Shown: positions 54,614-63,800, counted from the first letter of the stretch. The stretch: 64,000 nt of DNA from an uncultured Eubacteriales bacterium (GCA_902790175.1 CADAQZ010000013.1:1-64000); one strand, 5' to 3'. Made by a program: numbers and translations. Notes: generated by a model from the sequence alone, not told the origin.

Positions 54614-56935
54614 ATGACGCTGAGGGACTTGAAGGTGGGCCAGTGCGCCCGCATCGACGCGGTGGGCGGCGAAGGCGCGCTGCGGCAGCATTTTCTGGAC
54701 ATGGGCGTGATCCCCGGCACCGAGGCGATGCTGGTGAAGCTGGCCCCGATGGGCGACCCCATGCAGCTGCGCGTGCGCGGCTACGAGCTGACGCTGCGGC
54801 TGGCGGACGCCGAGAAGATCGGGATCACCCCCATCGACCATCTGACCGAGATCGCCGACGAGGCGGACCGGGGCCGCGAGGCGCCCCACCTGGGCCTGGG
54901 CGAGGACGGCAAGTTCCACCCCAAGGGCAGCGGCGACCCGCTCGGCAAGGGCGAAAAGCTGACGTTTGCGCTGGTGGGCAACCAGAACAGCGGCAAGACC
55001 ACGCTGTTCAACCAGCTGACCGGCGCGAACCAGCACGTGGGCAACTTCCCGGGCGTGACGGTGGACCGCAAGGACGGCGCGATCCGCGGCCACCTGCCGG
55101 GCATCTACTCGATGTCGCCCTACTCCAGCGAGGAGCTCGTGTCGCGCGACTTCGTGCTGAAGTCGAAGCCCAAGGCCATCATCAACATCGTGGACGCCAC
55201 CAACATCGAGCGCAACCTGTACCTGACGATGCAGATATTGGAGATGGGCATCCCCACGGTGGTGGCGCTGAACATGATGGACGAAGTGACGGGCAACGGC
55301 GGCGCGATCGACATCAACGGCATGGAGGCGGCGCTGGGCGTGCCCGTAGTGCCGATCTCGGCGGCGAAGAACGAGGGCGTGGACGAGCTGGTGAAGCACG
55401 CGATGCACATCGCGTACTACCAGGAAAAACCTTTAAGATATGACTTTTGTGACAGCGACGACCACGGCGGCGCGGTGCATCGGTGCATCCACGCGGTGGT
55501 GCACCTGATCGAAGACCACGCGAACGCCGCCGGGCTGCCCGTGCGCTTCGCCGCGGCGAAGATCATCGAGGGCGACCAGCTGATCCTGGACCAGCTGGCG
55601 CTGGACGAGAACGAGCGCGAGACGCTGGAGCACATCGTATTGCAGATGGAGAAGGAGCGCGGCCTGGACCGAAGCGCCGCCATCGCTGACATGCGCTTCG
55701 CGTTCATCCACCGCGTGTGCGTGCGCTGCGTGACCCGCCCGCGCGAGAGCCGCGAGCACCTGCGCAGTCAGCGCATCGACAGGATCCTCACCGGGCGCTA
55801 CACGGCGCTGCCGGTGTTCATCGGCATCATGGCGCTGGTGTTCTACCTGACGTTCAACGTGGTGGGCGCGTTCTTGCAGGACCTGCTGGCCATGGGCGTG
55901 GAGGCGCTGAAGGGCGCGGTGGACGCGGCGCTGACCGCCGGGAACGTGAACCCCGCCATCCACGGGCTGATCATCGACGGCATCTTCGAGGGCGTGGGCA
56001 GCGTGCTGAGCTTTTTGCCCATCATCGTCACGCTGTTCTTCTTCCTGTCGCTATTGGAGGACAGCGGCTACATCGCCCGCGTGGCCTTCTTCATGGACAA
56101 GCTGCTGCGCAAGATCGGCCTGTCCGGGCGCAGCATCGTACCGATGCTGATCGGCTTCGGCTGCACGGTTCCGGCGGTGATGGCCACGCGCACGCTGCCC
56201 AGCGAGCGCGACCGCAAGATGACGATACTGCTCACGCCGTTCATGAGCTGCACGGCGAAGCTGCCCATCTACGCCTTCTTCGTGCAAGCCTTCTTCCCCA
56301 AGCGGGGCGGCCTGGTGATGACGGAATTGTACCTGCTGGGCATCTGCATGGGCATCCTGGCGGCGCTGCTGTTCAAGGGCACGCTGTTCAAGGGCGAGGC
56401 CGTGCCGTTCGTGATGGAGCTGCCGAACTACCGCCTGCCCAGCCCCCGCAGCGTGTTCCAGCTGCTGTGGGAGAAGGCGAAGGACTTTTTGCAGCGCGCG
56501 TTCTCGGTGATCCTGATCGCCACGATCGTGGTCTGGTTCCTCAAGAGCTTTGACCTGCGCTTCAACCTGCTGTCGGAGGAGGAGTCCGCGCGGAGCATCC
56601 TGGCGGCCATTTCCGGCGTGCTGGTGCCGATCCTGAGGCCCATTGGGCTGGGCGACTGGCGCGTGGCCACGGCGCTGATCTCCGGCTTCATGGCCAAGGA
56701 GAGCGTGGTGTCGGTGCTGGAGGTGCTGTTCGCGGACGGCGTCGCCGCCTCGATGACGGCGCTGACCGCTTCCTCGCTGCTGGCGTTCAGCCTGCTCTAC
56801 ACGCCCTGTGTGGCCGCCGTCGCCGCCATCCGGCGCGAGTTGGGCCGCAAGTGGGCGCTGGGCGTCGCGCTGTGGCAGTGCGCCGTGGCGTGGCTCGTCG
56901 CGCTCGTCGTGCGGCTTATTGGCAGTGTGATTTAG
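54614..56935 (+). CDS. feoB: FeoA-FeoB fusion, ferrous iron transporter, with damaged G3 motif
   Basis: About 773 residues. Residues 1-75 are a FeoA (SH3-like) domain. An 'EADRGREAPHLGLGEDG' linker leads to the FeoB G domain: G1 GNQNSGKTT (about 118), G2 FPGVTVDRK and G4 LNMMD. The membrane part has the usual gating blocks (PMLIGFGCTVPAVMATR; LTPFMSCTAKLPIYAFF; GFMAKESVVSVLEVLF). G3, normally D-L-P-G after about seven residues, is shortened to RGHLPGIYS: the Asp and the strand before it are missing in frame (55093/55094). As written, GTP hydrolysis should be impaired. The start at 54614 follows GGAGAGAGG. The function is Fe(II) uptake. Confidence 0.9.
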   Translation: MTLRDLKVGQCARIDAVGGEGALRQHFLDMGVIPGTEAMLVKLAPMGDPMQLRVRGYELTLRLADAEKIGITPIDHLTEIADEADRGREAPHLGLGEDGKFHPKGSGDPLGKGEKLTFALVGNQNSGKTTLFNQLTGANQHVGNFPGVTVDRKDGAIRGHLPGIYSMSPYSSEELVSRDFVLKSKPKAIINIVDATNIERNLYLTMQILEMGIPTVVALNMMDEVTGNGGAIDINGMEAALGVPVVPISAAKNEGVDELVKHAMHIAYYQEKPLRYDFCDSDDHGGAVHRCIHAVVHLIEDHANAAGLPVRFAAAKIIEGDQLILDQLALDENERETLEHIVLQMEKERGLDRSAAIADMRFAFIHRVCVRCVTRPRESREHLRSQRIDRILTGRYTALPVFIGIMALVFYLTFNVVGAFLQDLLAMGVEALKGAVDAALTAGNVNPAIHGLIIDGIFEGVGSVLSFLPIIVTLFFFLSLLEDSGYIARVAFFMDKLLRKIGLSGRSIVPMLIGFGCTVPAVMATRTLPSERDRKMTILLTPFMSCTAKLPIYAFFVQAFFPKRGGLVMTELYLLGICMGILAALLFKGTLFKGEAVPFVMELPNYRLPSPRSVFQLLWEKAKDFLQRAFSVILIATIVVWFLKSFDLRFNLLSEEESARSILAAISGVLVPILRPIGLGDWRVATALISGFMAKESVVSVLEVLFADGVAASMTALTASSLLAFSLLYTPCVAAVAAIRRELGRKWALGVALWQCAVAWLVALVVRLIGSVI

Positions 56936-57190
56936 GAGAGTGAAGAGTGGAGAGTGGAGAGTTGAGAGTGAGGAGTTAGGAGTGAGGAGTTAGGAGTTGA
57001 TGGCGGCTGCCGCGCGCCAAAAGCCTCCCCTGTGTAAGGGGAGGTGGCCCGTAGGGCCGGAGGGGTTGTAGGGGCGGCGTTGCGGCGGAAGGTCCGCCCC
57101 CGCGCCCGCCCAAAGCCTTCCCCTTTAGGGGGCCGAAGGCCTAGCGTCAGCGTCAGGTGGCGCGTAGCGCCGGATGAGGTCGTCTCCCTT
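56936..57190. repeat. Repeat cluster between feoB and its small partner
   Basis: A 317-bp space without other genes. It contains GAGAGTGGAG/GAGGAGTTAG tandem units (56936-57000), a CCTCCCC-type hairpin (57019-57068), a broken GTAGGGGCGGCG palindrome and a CCTTCCCC/GATGAGGTCG element (57112-57182). Confidence 0.75.
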
Positions 57191-57252
57191 TTCTGTCGGA
57201 GCGCCCTCCTCACTATTCGCCCAAACCGATTCGATCATAAAGGAGATCAACC

Positions 57253-57402
57253 ATGAACCCATTGGATGCTTTGATCCTCGCCCTCGTGGCCGTCGCCGTC
57301 GCGCTGGCGGTTTGGAAGCTCGTCCGCGACAAAAAGCGCGGCAAGGGCACGTGCGGCTGCGGTTGCGCGAACTGCACGATGAAATGCGATAAAAGGGAAT
57401 AG
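57253..57402 (+). CDS. FeoB-associated Cys-rich membrane protein
   Basis: Just 49 codons: one membrane helix (LDALILALVAVAVALAVWKLV), a basic patch (RDKKRGKG) and a cysteine cluster (TCGCGCANCTMKCDK). This is the pattern of the small Cys-rich proteins that follow feoB in many Firmicutes. They are thought to assist Fe(II) transport or sense iron, with no proven mechanism. AAAGGAG precedes the ATG by about 9 bp. It lies on the same strand as feoB but behind a 317-bp repeat cluster, so read-through or a separate promoter is needed. Confidence 0.88.
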   Translation: MNPLDALILALVAVAVALAVWKLVRDKKRGKGTCGCGCANCTMKCDKRE

Positions 57403-57425
57403 GCAATAGGGAGACCGAGCACCCG

Positions 57426-57450
57426 AAAAACAGTCCGGTGGACTGTTTTT
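57426..57450 (+). terminator. Terminator after the feo genes
   Basis: 11-bp stem AAAAACAGTCC / GGACTGTTTTT with a GGT loop. A GGGCGGCG-TTG-CGCCGCCC palindrome follows at about 57494-57513. Confidence 0.75.
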
Positions 57451-57557
57451 AGCGAGGTCGGGCCGGCAGGCCCTCGGCAATAGGAATGGCGCAGGGGCGG
57501 CGTTGCGCCGCCCACCTTGCACTGTGTCCAACATTCGCGGTCGCGATACTTGCGCCG

Positions 57558-58496
57558 CTACCCATTTCCCGCCAGCCAGTGCGCCAGGGCGGCGTAGTCG
57601 CCCCGGACGGGGGAGAGCCCCGGCAGGGCGGACGCGCCCGACGATGGGACGATCTCGCCGCCCGACTGTCCGAAGACCCGCGCAAGCGGGTCTTTCATAT
57701 TGCCCCGGATGCGCGCCCAGGCGTCCGGGTCGTCCCGCGCCAGGAGCCCCGCGGCGTAGCGCAGCGCCCACAGCTGCGCCGAGTCGGCGAAAACCCCGCC
57801 CGCATCCGCGCACCGCTGCCACGCGGCGATGTTGGCCGCGCCCTCGTCGGCGATGCCGTTGAGGTGCATCAGCTCGTGCACGGCCGTGAAGGGGAGAAGC
57901 GCCGCGGGCGCGCTGGCGTCCACGACGGCCTCGCCGGTCGGCGGTGCAAACAGCCCCGACACGCCCCCGGCGCGCATCCACTCCGGGTAACGCGCGGCCT
58001 TCACCATGCAGTCCGGCAGGCCCGCGACCCCAGGCGCGAGGCGCAGGGCCTCGGCACTCTCCGGAAATTCGAGCGGCGCGGCGTTCAGCCGGTCGACGAG
58101 CGCGTCGCACAGCCACGCGAGCTGATTGGCGTCGGGCTCGGGCGGGAGGTCCGCCGGCGCGAGCATTGCTGGGAGCCACGCGAGCGCCAGCAGCGTCGCA
58201 AGCGCCAGCGCCGCCGCGGCGACGCCGCGCAGCCAGCGCAGGAGGGGCTCCATGCGTCGGCGAAGGAGCGCGCGGAGAACCGCGGAAACCAGCGCCAGCA
58301 GCGCCGCGACGCCGACGGCAAAGGTTAATGGCTCCGAGACGGGGAAGGGGACGCGCGCCGTCAGCCGGTGCAGCGCCATCGTCAGGGGATGGGAGAGGCG
58401 CTCGCGGAGAAAGGCGGGAAACGCCCGGCAGAGCAGGCAAAACAGGGCAAGGGACGATGCCCAGAGGATCCAGAGGCGCTTTCCCTTCCTCGCCAT
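57558..58496 (-). CDS. DUF3810 membrane protein with HExxH motif
   Basis: 312 residues from ATG 58496 (AAGGAGG upstream). Three hydrophobic segments (about 8-25, 60-80, 95-115) precede a C-terminal domain with VHELMHLNGIADEGAAN (about 205), a zinc-protease-like HExxH followed by an acidic residue as in gluzincin-type sites. This is the DUF3810 layout. Substrate and role are unknown. It is convergent with the feo transcript and divergent from the ABC exporter pair. Confidence 0.82.
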   Translation of the reverse strand: MARKGKRLWILWASSLALFCLLCRAFPAFLRERLSHPLTMALHRLTARVPFPVSEPLTFAVGVAALLALVSAVLRALLRRRMEPLLRWLRGVAAAALALATLLALAWLPAMLAPADLPPEPDANQLAWLCDALVDRLNAAPLEFPESAEALRLAPGVAGLPDCMVKAARYPEWMRAGGVSGLFAPPTGEAVVDASAPAALLPFTAVHELMHLNGIADEGAANIAAWQRCADAGGVFADSAQLWALRYAAGLLARDDPDAWARIRGNMKDPLARVFGQSGGEIVPSSGASALPGLSPVRGDYAALAHWLAGNG

Positions 58497-58587
58497 GGTG
58501 AAACCTCCTTGGTAAACCCATATGTATCGCACACATTATCCCATATATCGCTTTCCAAAATCAAAGGTAATATCTGCCAATCGGCGA

Positions 58588-58616
58588 TTGCAAGCGCCCG
58601 CGCAATCCGATATAAT
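58588..58616 (+). promoter_or_regulatory. Promoter of the ABC exporter operon
   Basis: TTGCAA (58588-58593), a 17-bp spacer, then TATAAT (58611-58616). Confidence 0.7.
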
Positions 58617-58648
58617 AAAGTCACACCAAAATCGCGAGGAACTCATAC

Positions 58649-60445
58649 ATGCTGAAATACCTGAAAAAGTACCGCGTCCAGTGCGTGTGCGCGCCGCTGT
58701 TCAAGATGTTTGAGGCGCTGCTGGACCTGTTTGTGCCGCTGGTGGTGGCCTCGATCATCGACAAGGGCATCGCCGCGGGAAGCGCGGGCCCCGTGTGGCG
58801 CATGAGCGGCCTGCTGGTGGCGCTGGGGCTGGCGGGGCTGGCGGCGGCGGTCACGGCGCAATACTTCGCGGCGAAGGCGGCCACCGGCTTGTTTGAAAAG
58901 CTGACGTCGCTGGCGTTTTCGGACGTGGACCGGCTGGGCACGTCCGCGATGATCACGCGCATGACCAGCGACGTGAACCAGGCCCAGACCGGCGTGAACA
59001 TGGCGCTGCGGCTGCTATTGCGCTCGCCGTTCGTGGTGCTGGGGGCGATGATCATGGCTTTTACGATCGACGTGCGCTGCGCGCTGATCTTCGCGCTGGT
59101 GATCGCGGCGCTGTCGGCGGTGGTGGCCGCCATCATGGCGGCGAACATTCCGATGATGCAGGGCGTGCAGCGGCAGCTGGAGGCCGTGCTGGGCGCGACG
59201 CGCGAGAGCCTCGCCGGGGCGCGGGTGATCCGCGCGTTCCGCCGCGAGGATGCGGAGTACCAGGCCTTCCGCGCGAAGAACCGCGAGCTGGCCGCCCGCC
59301 AGCTGCGGGCCGGGCGCGTGTCGGCGCTCCTCAATCCCGTGACCTACGTGCTGATCAACCTGGCGGTGATCCTGCTGGTGCGCCAGGGCGCGATCCGCGT
59401 CGATTCCGGCGCGCTGAGCACCGGCCAGGTGGTGGCGCTGTACAACTACATGAGCCAGATTCTGGTGGAGCTTTTGAAGTTCGCCGCGCTGATCATCACG
59501 ATCAACAAGGGCTGGGCCAGCTGGAAGCGCGTGGAGGACGTGCTGGCGCTGACGCCCTCGATGGCCGTGCCCGGCGAGATGGGCGGCGCGCCGTCCGAGA
59601 GCGCCCCGGCGGTGGCGTTCGAGCACGTGACGCTGACCTATCCCGGCGCGGGCAGCCCCGCGCTGGAGGACATCGACTTCGCCGTGTCGCGCGGGCAGAC
59701 CGTGGGCATCATCGGCGGCACCGGCTCCGGCAAGAGCTCGCTGGCGCGGCTGATCCCGCGCTTTTACGACGTGACCTCCGGCGCGGTGCGCGTGAACGGC
59801 GTGGACGTGCGCGACTGGTCGAAGGACGCGCTGCGCGCGAAGATCGGCGCAGTGCCCCAGAAGGCGTCGCTGTTCAAGGGCACGATCCGCGACAACCTGC
59901 GCTGGGGCGATCCCGACGCCACAGACGAAGATTTGATCGAGGCCGCGGCCATCGCGCAGGCCTCGGACGTGCTGGCGGCGAAGGGCGGGCTGGACGGCGA
60001 GATCGCCCAGAACGGCGGCAACCTGTCCGGCGGCCAGCGGCAGCGCCTGACCATCGCGCGGGCGCTGGCGCGGCGGCCCGAGATCCTGATCCTGGACGAC
60101 AGCGCCTCCGCGCTGGACATGGCCACCGACGCGCGGCTGCGCGGGGCCATTGCGGGGCTGTCGTACCGGCCCACCGTGTTCATCATCTCCCAGCGGGCGG
60201 CCTCGATCATGCGCGCGGACCTGATCCTGGTGCTGGACGACGGCAGGATCGTCGGCAAGGGCACGCACGCCGAATTGCTCGAAACCTGTCCGATCTATAA
60301 GGAAATCTACGACTCTCAATTCGGCGGGGAGGCCCCGCTGCCGGATGCTGCCGCGACGGGAAGCCATCCGGTTCGCGCCATAGATTCAAGCGCGAACCGT
60401 CTGTGTGGCGATCCTGAAAAGGATAATGGGGAGGTGAGCGCGTGA
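58649..60445 (+). CDS. ABC exporter half-transporter, subunit 1
   Basis: 598 residues. Six membrane helices (about 1-290) are followed by an ATPase: Walker A GGTGSGKSS (about 360), signature NLSGGQRQRLTIARAL (about 460), Walker B ILILDDSASALD. The acid after Walker B is Asp followed by Ser (DDSAS) instead of the catalytic Glu, which marks a degenerate site as in heterodimeric exporters. Near residue 80 the segment AAKAATGLFEKL looks shorter than in relatives, which have about eight more residues with an Arg-Leu pair there. The C-terminal tail includes an inserted loop-conserved hairpin (60369-60399) encoding HPVRAIDSSANR. The substrate is unknown; multidrug or peptide export is typical. Confidence 0.88.
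   Translation: MLKYLKKYRVQCVCAPLFKMFEALLDLFVPLVVASIIDKGIAAGSAGPVWRMSGLLVALGLAGLAAAVTAQYFAAKAATGLFEKLTSLAFSDVDRLGTSAMITRMTSDVNQAQTGVNMALRLLLRSPFVVLGAMIMAFTIDVRCALIFALVIAALSAVVAAIMAANIPMMQGVQRQLEAVLGATRESLAGARVIRAFRREDAEYQAFRAKNRELAARQLRAGRVSALLNPVTYVLINLAVILLVRQGAIRVDSGALSTGQVVALYNYMSQILVELLKFAALIITINKGWASWKRVEDVLALTPSMAVPGEMGGAPSESAPAVAFEHVTLTYPGAGSPALEDIDFAVSRGQTVGIIGGTGSGKSSLARLIPRFYDVTSGAVRVNGVDVRDWSKDALRAKIGAVPQKASLFKGTIRDNLRWGDPDATDEDLIEAAAIAQASDVLAAKGGLDGEIAQNGGNLSGGQRQRLTIARALARRPEILILDDSASALDMATDARLRGAIAGLSYRPTVFIISQRAASIMRADLILVLDDGRIVGKGTHAELLETCPIYKEIYDSQFGGEAPLPDAAATGSHPVRAIDSSANRLCGDPEKDNGEVSA
60369..60399. repeat. Loop-conserved hairpin, copy 3, inside a coding region
   Basis: 10-bp stem CGGTTCGCGC / GCGCGAACCG around the 11-nt loop CATAGATTCAA, identical to the loop of copy 1 at 13685-13695. 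GCTGCCGCG lies just upstream, as in copy 1. Confidence 0.78.
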
Positions 60446-62202
60446 TGCGAACCTCCACGGGCCAGATCGGGACGATCAAGAAGGTTTTAAGGCACATCGG
60501 CCGCTACAGGTGGCTGGTGCTGGCGTCGCTGATCCTGTCGGCGGCGACGGTGCTGCTGACGCTGGCGGTGCCGATCCTGGTAGGCCGCGCCATCGACGGC
60601 ATCATCGGCGCGGGACAGGTGCGCTTCGACATCGTGTGGCCGCTGCTGTGGCGCATCGGCGTCTGCGTGGCGCTGACGGCGCTGGGCACGTGGGTGATGA
60701 ACGTCGTGAACAACCGCGTGACGTTCGACGTGGTGCGCGATCTGCGCGAGGAGGCGCTCTCGCGCATCCACCGGCTGCCGCTTTCCTATATCGACGCGCA
60801 TCCCCACGGCGAGACCGTCAGCCGCGTGATCGCCGACGCGGACCAGTTCGCGGACGGCCTGCTGATGGGCTTTACGCAGCTGTTCTCCGGCGCGCTGACG
60901 ATCGTGTTCACGCTGGCGTTCATGCTGACGCAGAGCGCGCTGATCACGCTGGTGGTCGTGTGCGTGACGCCGCTTTCGCTGTTCGTGGCGCGGTTCATCG
61001 CCACGCGCACCTACGCCATGTTCCGCGCCCAGTCCGAGACCCGCGGCGAGCAAACGGCCTTCATCAACGAGATGATCGGCAATCTGAAGGTGGTGCAGGC
61101 CTACGGGCGCGAGGCCGCCGAGACCGCGCGCTTCGACGGCATCAACGAGCGCCTGCGGGACTGCTCGCTGCGCGCCACGTTCTTCTCCTCGCTGACGAAC
61201 CCCTGCACGCGCTTCGTCAACGCCGTGGTGTACGCGCTGGTGGCCCTCGCCGGGGCGCTGGCGGCGCTGGCCCCCGGCAGCGCGATGACCGTGGGCATGC
61301 TGACGGCCTTTCTGAGCTACGCCAACCAGTACACCAAGCCCTTCAACGAGATCTCCGGCGTGGTGACGGAGCTGCAGAACGCCGTCGCCTGTGCTGCGCG
61401 GCTGTTCGAGCTGATCGAGGCCCCGGTGGAGACGCCGGACGCGCCGGACGCCGCGCCGCTTTCGGACGTGCGGGGCGCGGTGGCGTTCGACCACGTCTAT
61501 TTCTCCTATGTCAAGGACCGCAGGCTGATCGAGGACTTCAACCTGTCGGTGGAGCCGGGCTGCCGCGTGGCCATCGTGGGGCCCACGGGCTGCGGCAAGA
61601 CGACGCTGATCAATCTGCTGATGCGATTCTACGACGCCGACGCCGGGGCGATCTCGGTGGAGGGACGCGACGTGCGCGACATCCCGCGGCGCAGCCTGCG
61701 CGAGGCCTACGGCATGGTGCTGCAGGAGACGTGGCTGAAGAACGCCACGATCCGCGAGAACATCGCCATGGGCCGCCCCGACGCCCCCGAGGACGAGATC
61801 GTCGCCGCGGCGAAGGCCTCGCACGCGCATGGGTTCATCCGCCGCCTGCCCAACGGCTACGACACCGTGGTGGGCGAGGACGGCGGGCAGCTCTCGCAGG
61901 GACAGAAGCAGCTGCTGTGCATCGCGCGTGTGATGCTGTGCCTGCCGCCGATACTGATCCTGGACGAGGCGACGAGCTCCATCGACACGCGCACGGAATT
62001 GAAGATCCAGTCCGCGTTCGCCAAGCTGATGGCGGGCCGCACGTCGTTCATCGTGGCGCACCGCCTCTCCACGATCCGCGAGGCCGACGTGATCCTCGTG
62101 ATGCGCGAGGGCAAGATCGTCGAGCAGGGCGACCACGATTCGCTGCTCAAGAAGGGCGGGTTTTATGCGGAGTTGTACAACAGTCAGTGGAGCGTGGAGT
62201 GA
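60445..62202 (+). CDS. ABC exporter half-transporter, subunit 2
   Basis: 585 residues from ATG 60445, which overlaps the stop of subunit 1. Six membrane helices (about 15-310) are followed by a complete ATPase: Walker A GPTGCGKTT (about 385), signature QLSQGQKQLLCIARVML, Walker B LILDEATSSID with catalytic Glu, and H-loop VAHRLSTI. It provides the active ATP site of the heterodimer, subunit 1 the degenerate one. GGGGAGG precedes the start. The pair resembles BmrCD/YheHI-type exporters. The gene ends in a GAGAGTGGAG repeat. Confidence 0.92.
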   Translation: MRTSTGQIGTIKKVLRHIGRYRWLVLASLILSAATVLLTLAVPILVGRAIDGIIGAGQVRFDIVWPLLWRIGVCVALTALGTWVMNVVNNRVTFDVVRDLREEALSRIHRLPLSYIDAHPHGETVSRVIADADQFADGLLMGFTQLFSGALTIVFTLAFMLTQSALITLVVVCVTPLSLFVARFIATRTYAMFRAQSETRGEQTAFINEMIGNLKVVQAYGREAAETARFDGINERLRDCSLRATFFSSLTNPCTRFVNAVVYALVALAGALAALAPGSAMTVGMLTAFLSYANQYTKPFNEISGVVTELQNAVACAARLFELIEAPVETPDAPDAAPLSDVRGAVAFDHVYFSYVKDRRLIEDFNLSVEPGCRVAIVGPTGCGKTTLINLLMRFYDADAGAISVEGRDVRDIPRRSLREAYGMVLQETWLKNATIRENIAMGRPDAPEDEIVAAAKASHAHGFIRRLPNGYDTVVGEDGGQLSQGQKQLLCIARVMLCLPPILILDEATSSIDTRTELKIQSAFAKLMAGRTSFIVAHRLSTIREADVILVMREGKIVEQGDHDSLLKKGGFYAELYNSQWSVE

Positions 62203-62278
62203 AGAGTGGAGAGTGGAGAGTGGAGAGTGAAGAATGAGGAATTAGGAATATGTAGGGGCGGCGCAACGCCGCCCCTAC
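62203..62278. repeat. GAGAGTGGAG tandem units plus GTAGGGGCGGCG palindrome
   Basis: Tandem decamer-like units (62196-62250) followed by GTAGGGGCGGCG-CAA-CGCCGCCCCTAC (62252-62278). The same order of array then palindrome occurs at 36317 and 56936. Confidence 0.8.
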
Positions 62279-62313
62279 TTGTTTGTCGCCATTATCTCAA
62301 CTCTAAACTCTCA

Positions 62314-63561
62314 TCAAAGTCTCCACGCCCAGTTATGCCAGAAGCGTTTGATTCCGTTGCCTTTTGCCTCGACGGTTTCGGCGGCGGCGACGGGGATTTG
62401 GGCGACGGGGCGGCCGTCCACTTCGACCGTGACGTGTCCGACCGCGTCGCCTTCGCGCACCGGCGCGGTGAGGGACTCGGGCAGGTCGGGCGAGAGCGCC
62501 ACGCGCTGCTCGTCGCCCTTGTTCACCAGCAGCGTCAAATCCCCGTCCAGCACCAGGCCGACGCCGTCGGCCTCGCCGCCGGTGACGGGCAGCCGCCCCT
62601 TCACCTTCGTGCCGCGCTTGGCCACGGGATAGCGCCGGTAGTTGGCGAAGCCGAAGTCGAACATCCGCTTGGCGATGTCGAAGCGCTCCTTGCCGGAGGC
62701 CGCGCCCAGCACCACGGCGATCAGGCGCATGTCGCCGCGATTGGCGGTGGCGCTGACGCAGTAGCCCGCCTCCTTCGTGGAGCCGGTCTTGCCGCCGTCG
62801 CAGCCGTCGTAGAGCCTGAGCAGCTTGTTGGTGTTCACCAGCTGGGTCACGCGCCCGTCGCCGTGGTCGATGTCCTCCATCCAGACGGCGGAGTGGTCGA
62901 AGTAGTGCGGGTGGGCGAACATCTGGCGAGACATGACGGCCACGTCGCGGGCGGTGGTGTGCTGACCCTCGGCGGGCAGGCCGGTGCAGTTGACAAAGTG
63001 CGTGTCCGACATGCCCAGTTCTTCGGCGCGGCGGTTCATGGCCTCGGCGCAGAGTTCCTCGCTGCCATAGAGCGTCTCGGCCAGGGCCACGGCGGCGTCG
63101 TTGGCGCTGCCGACGATCATGCACTTCAAGAGCGCGTCCACGTCCTGCGTCTCGCCCACGTCCAGCAGCACCTGCGAGCCGCCCATGCCCGCCGCGCTTT
63201 GCGAGATCGTGACCGGCTGATTCGGCGAGACGCGCCCGGCGTCCATCTGCTCCAGCGTGAGCAGGATCGTCATCACCTTCGTGACCGACGCCACCGGGCG
63301 GGGACTGTCGGCGTTCATCTCGAAGATGACCTGCCCGCTCTCCGCCTCCATCAGCAGCGCCGCGGCACAGTCCAGCCGCATCGGCGGGGCCTGGAGAAGC
63401 GGCGCCTCGGAGATGGGCGGCAGGCGGAGCGAGCCGGCGTCCGGGGCGTCCGGCACGGCGGGCGACGGGGTGGGGGACAGGTCGATTTCTTCGCCCGTGC
63501 CCCACGGGAGCAGGCAGGCGAGCACCAGGCACACGAGCAGCGCGAGCATCCGTTTTCGCAT
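62314..63561 (-). CDS. Serine-type D-Ala-D-Ala carboxypeptidase (DacF-like)
   Basis: 415 residues from ATG 63561 (GGAGG upstream). The signal peptide is RKRMLALLVCLVLACLLPWGTG. The penicillin-binding motifs are intact: SVTK (Ser about 92), SAN (about 150, in IVGSANDAAVALAE) and KTGST (about 250). A C-terminal beta domain (PBP5_C-like, VTGGEADGVGLVLDGDLTLLV) follows. It trims the last D-Ala from peptidoglycan stems; DacF-type members act during sporulation in Bacillus, others in vegetative growth. Upstream, the 340-bp space to the next gene holds promoters for both sides. Confidence 0.93.
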   Translation of the reverse strand: MRKRMLALLVCLVLACLLPWGTGEEIDLSPTPSPAVPDAPDAGSLRLPPISEAPLLQAPPMRLDCAAALLMEAESGQVIFEMNADSPRPVASVTKVMTILLTLEQMDAGRVSPNQPVTISQSAAGMGGSQVLLDVGETQDVDALLKCMIVGSANDAAVALAETLYGSEELCAEAMNRRAEELGMSDTHFVNCTGLPAEGQHTTARDVAVMSRQMFAHPHYFDHSAVWMEDIDHGDGRVTQLVNTNKLLRLYDGCDGGKTGSTKEAGYCVSATANRGDMRLIAVVLGAASGKERFDIAKRMFDFGFANYRRYPVAKRGTKVKGRLPVTGGEADGVGLVLDGDLTLLVNKGDEQRVALSPDLPESLTAPVREGDAVGHVTVEVDGRPVAQIPVAAAETVEAKGNGIKRFWHNWAWRL

Positions 63562-63771
63562 CAGAAAATACCTCCGGATCGAATGATTCCCGTTCATCAT
63601 GTGCGCCCGGAGGCGGAAAAATGCCTGTGGGGATGAGGCCGGGCGAAATCGATTTCGCACTTTCTGTTATCTTTTGCGCAAAAATTGGGGAAAGTTGCAC
63701 AAAAACAGCCATAATTAGTCAGTATTATCGAAAATTGTTGGATTAAATACTGCATTTTGTATAAATTGCCC

Positions 63772-63800
63772 TTGCAATCAGGACAAACTTGTGCTACAAT
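63772..63800 (+). promoter_or_regulatory. Promoter of the permease gene at the right edge
   Basis: TTGCAA (63772-63777), a 17-bp spacer, then TACAAT (63795-63800). The rest of the space 63562-63901 is AT-rich near 63660-63770 and shows no gene. Confidence 0.65.
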
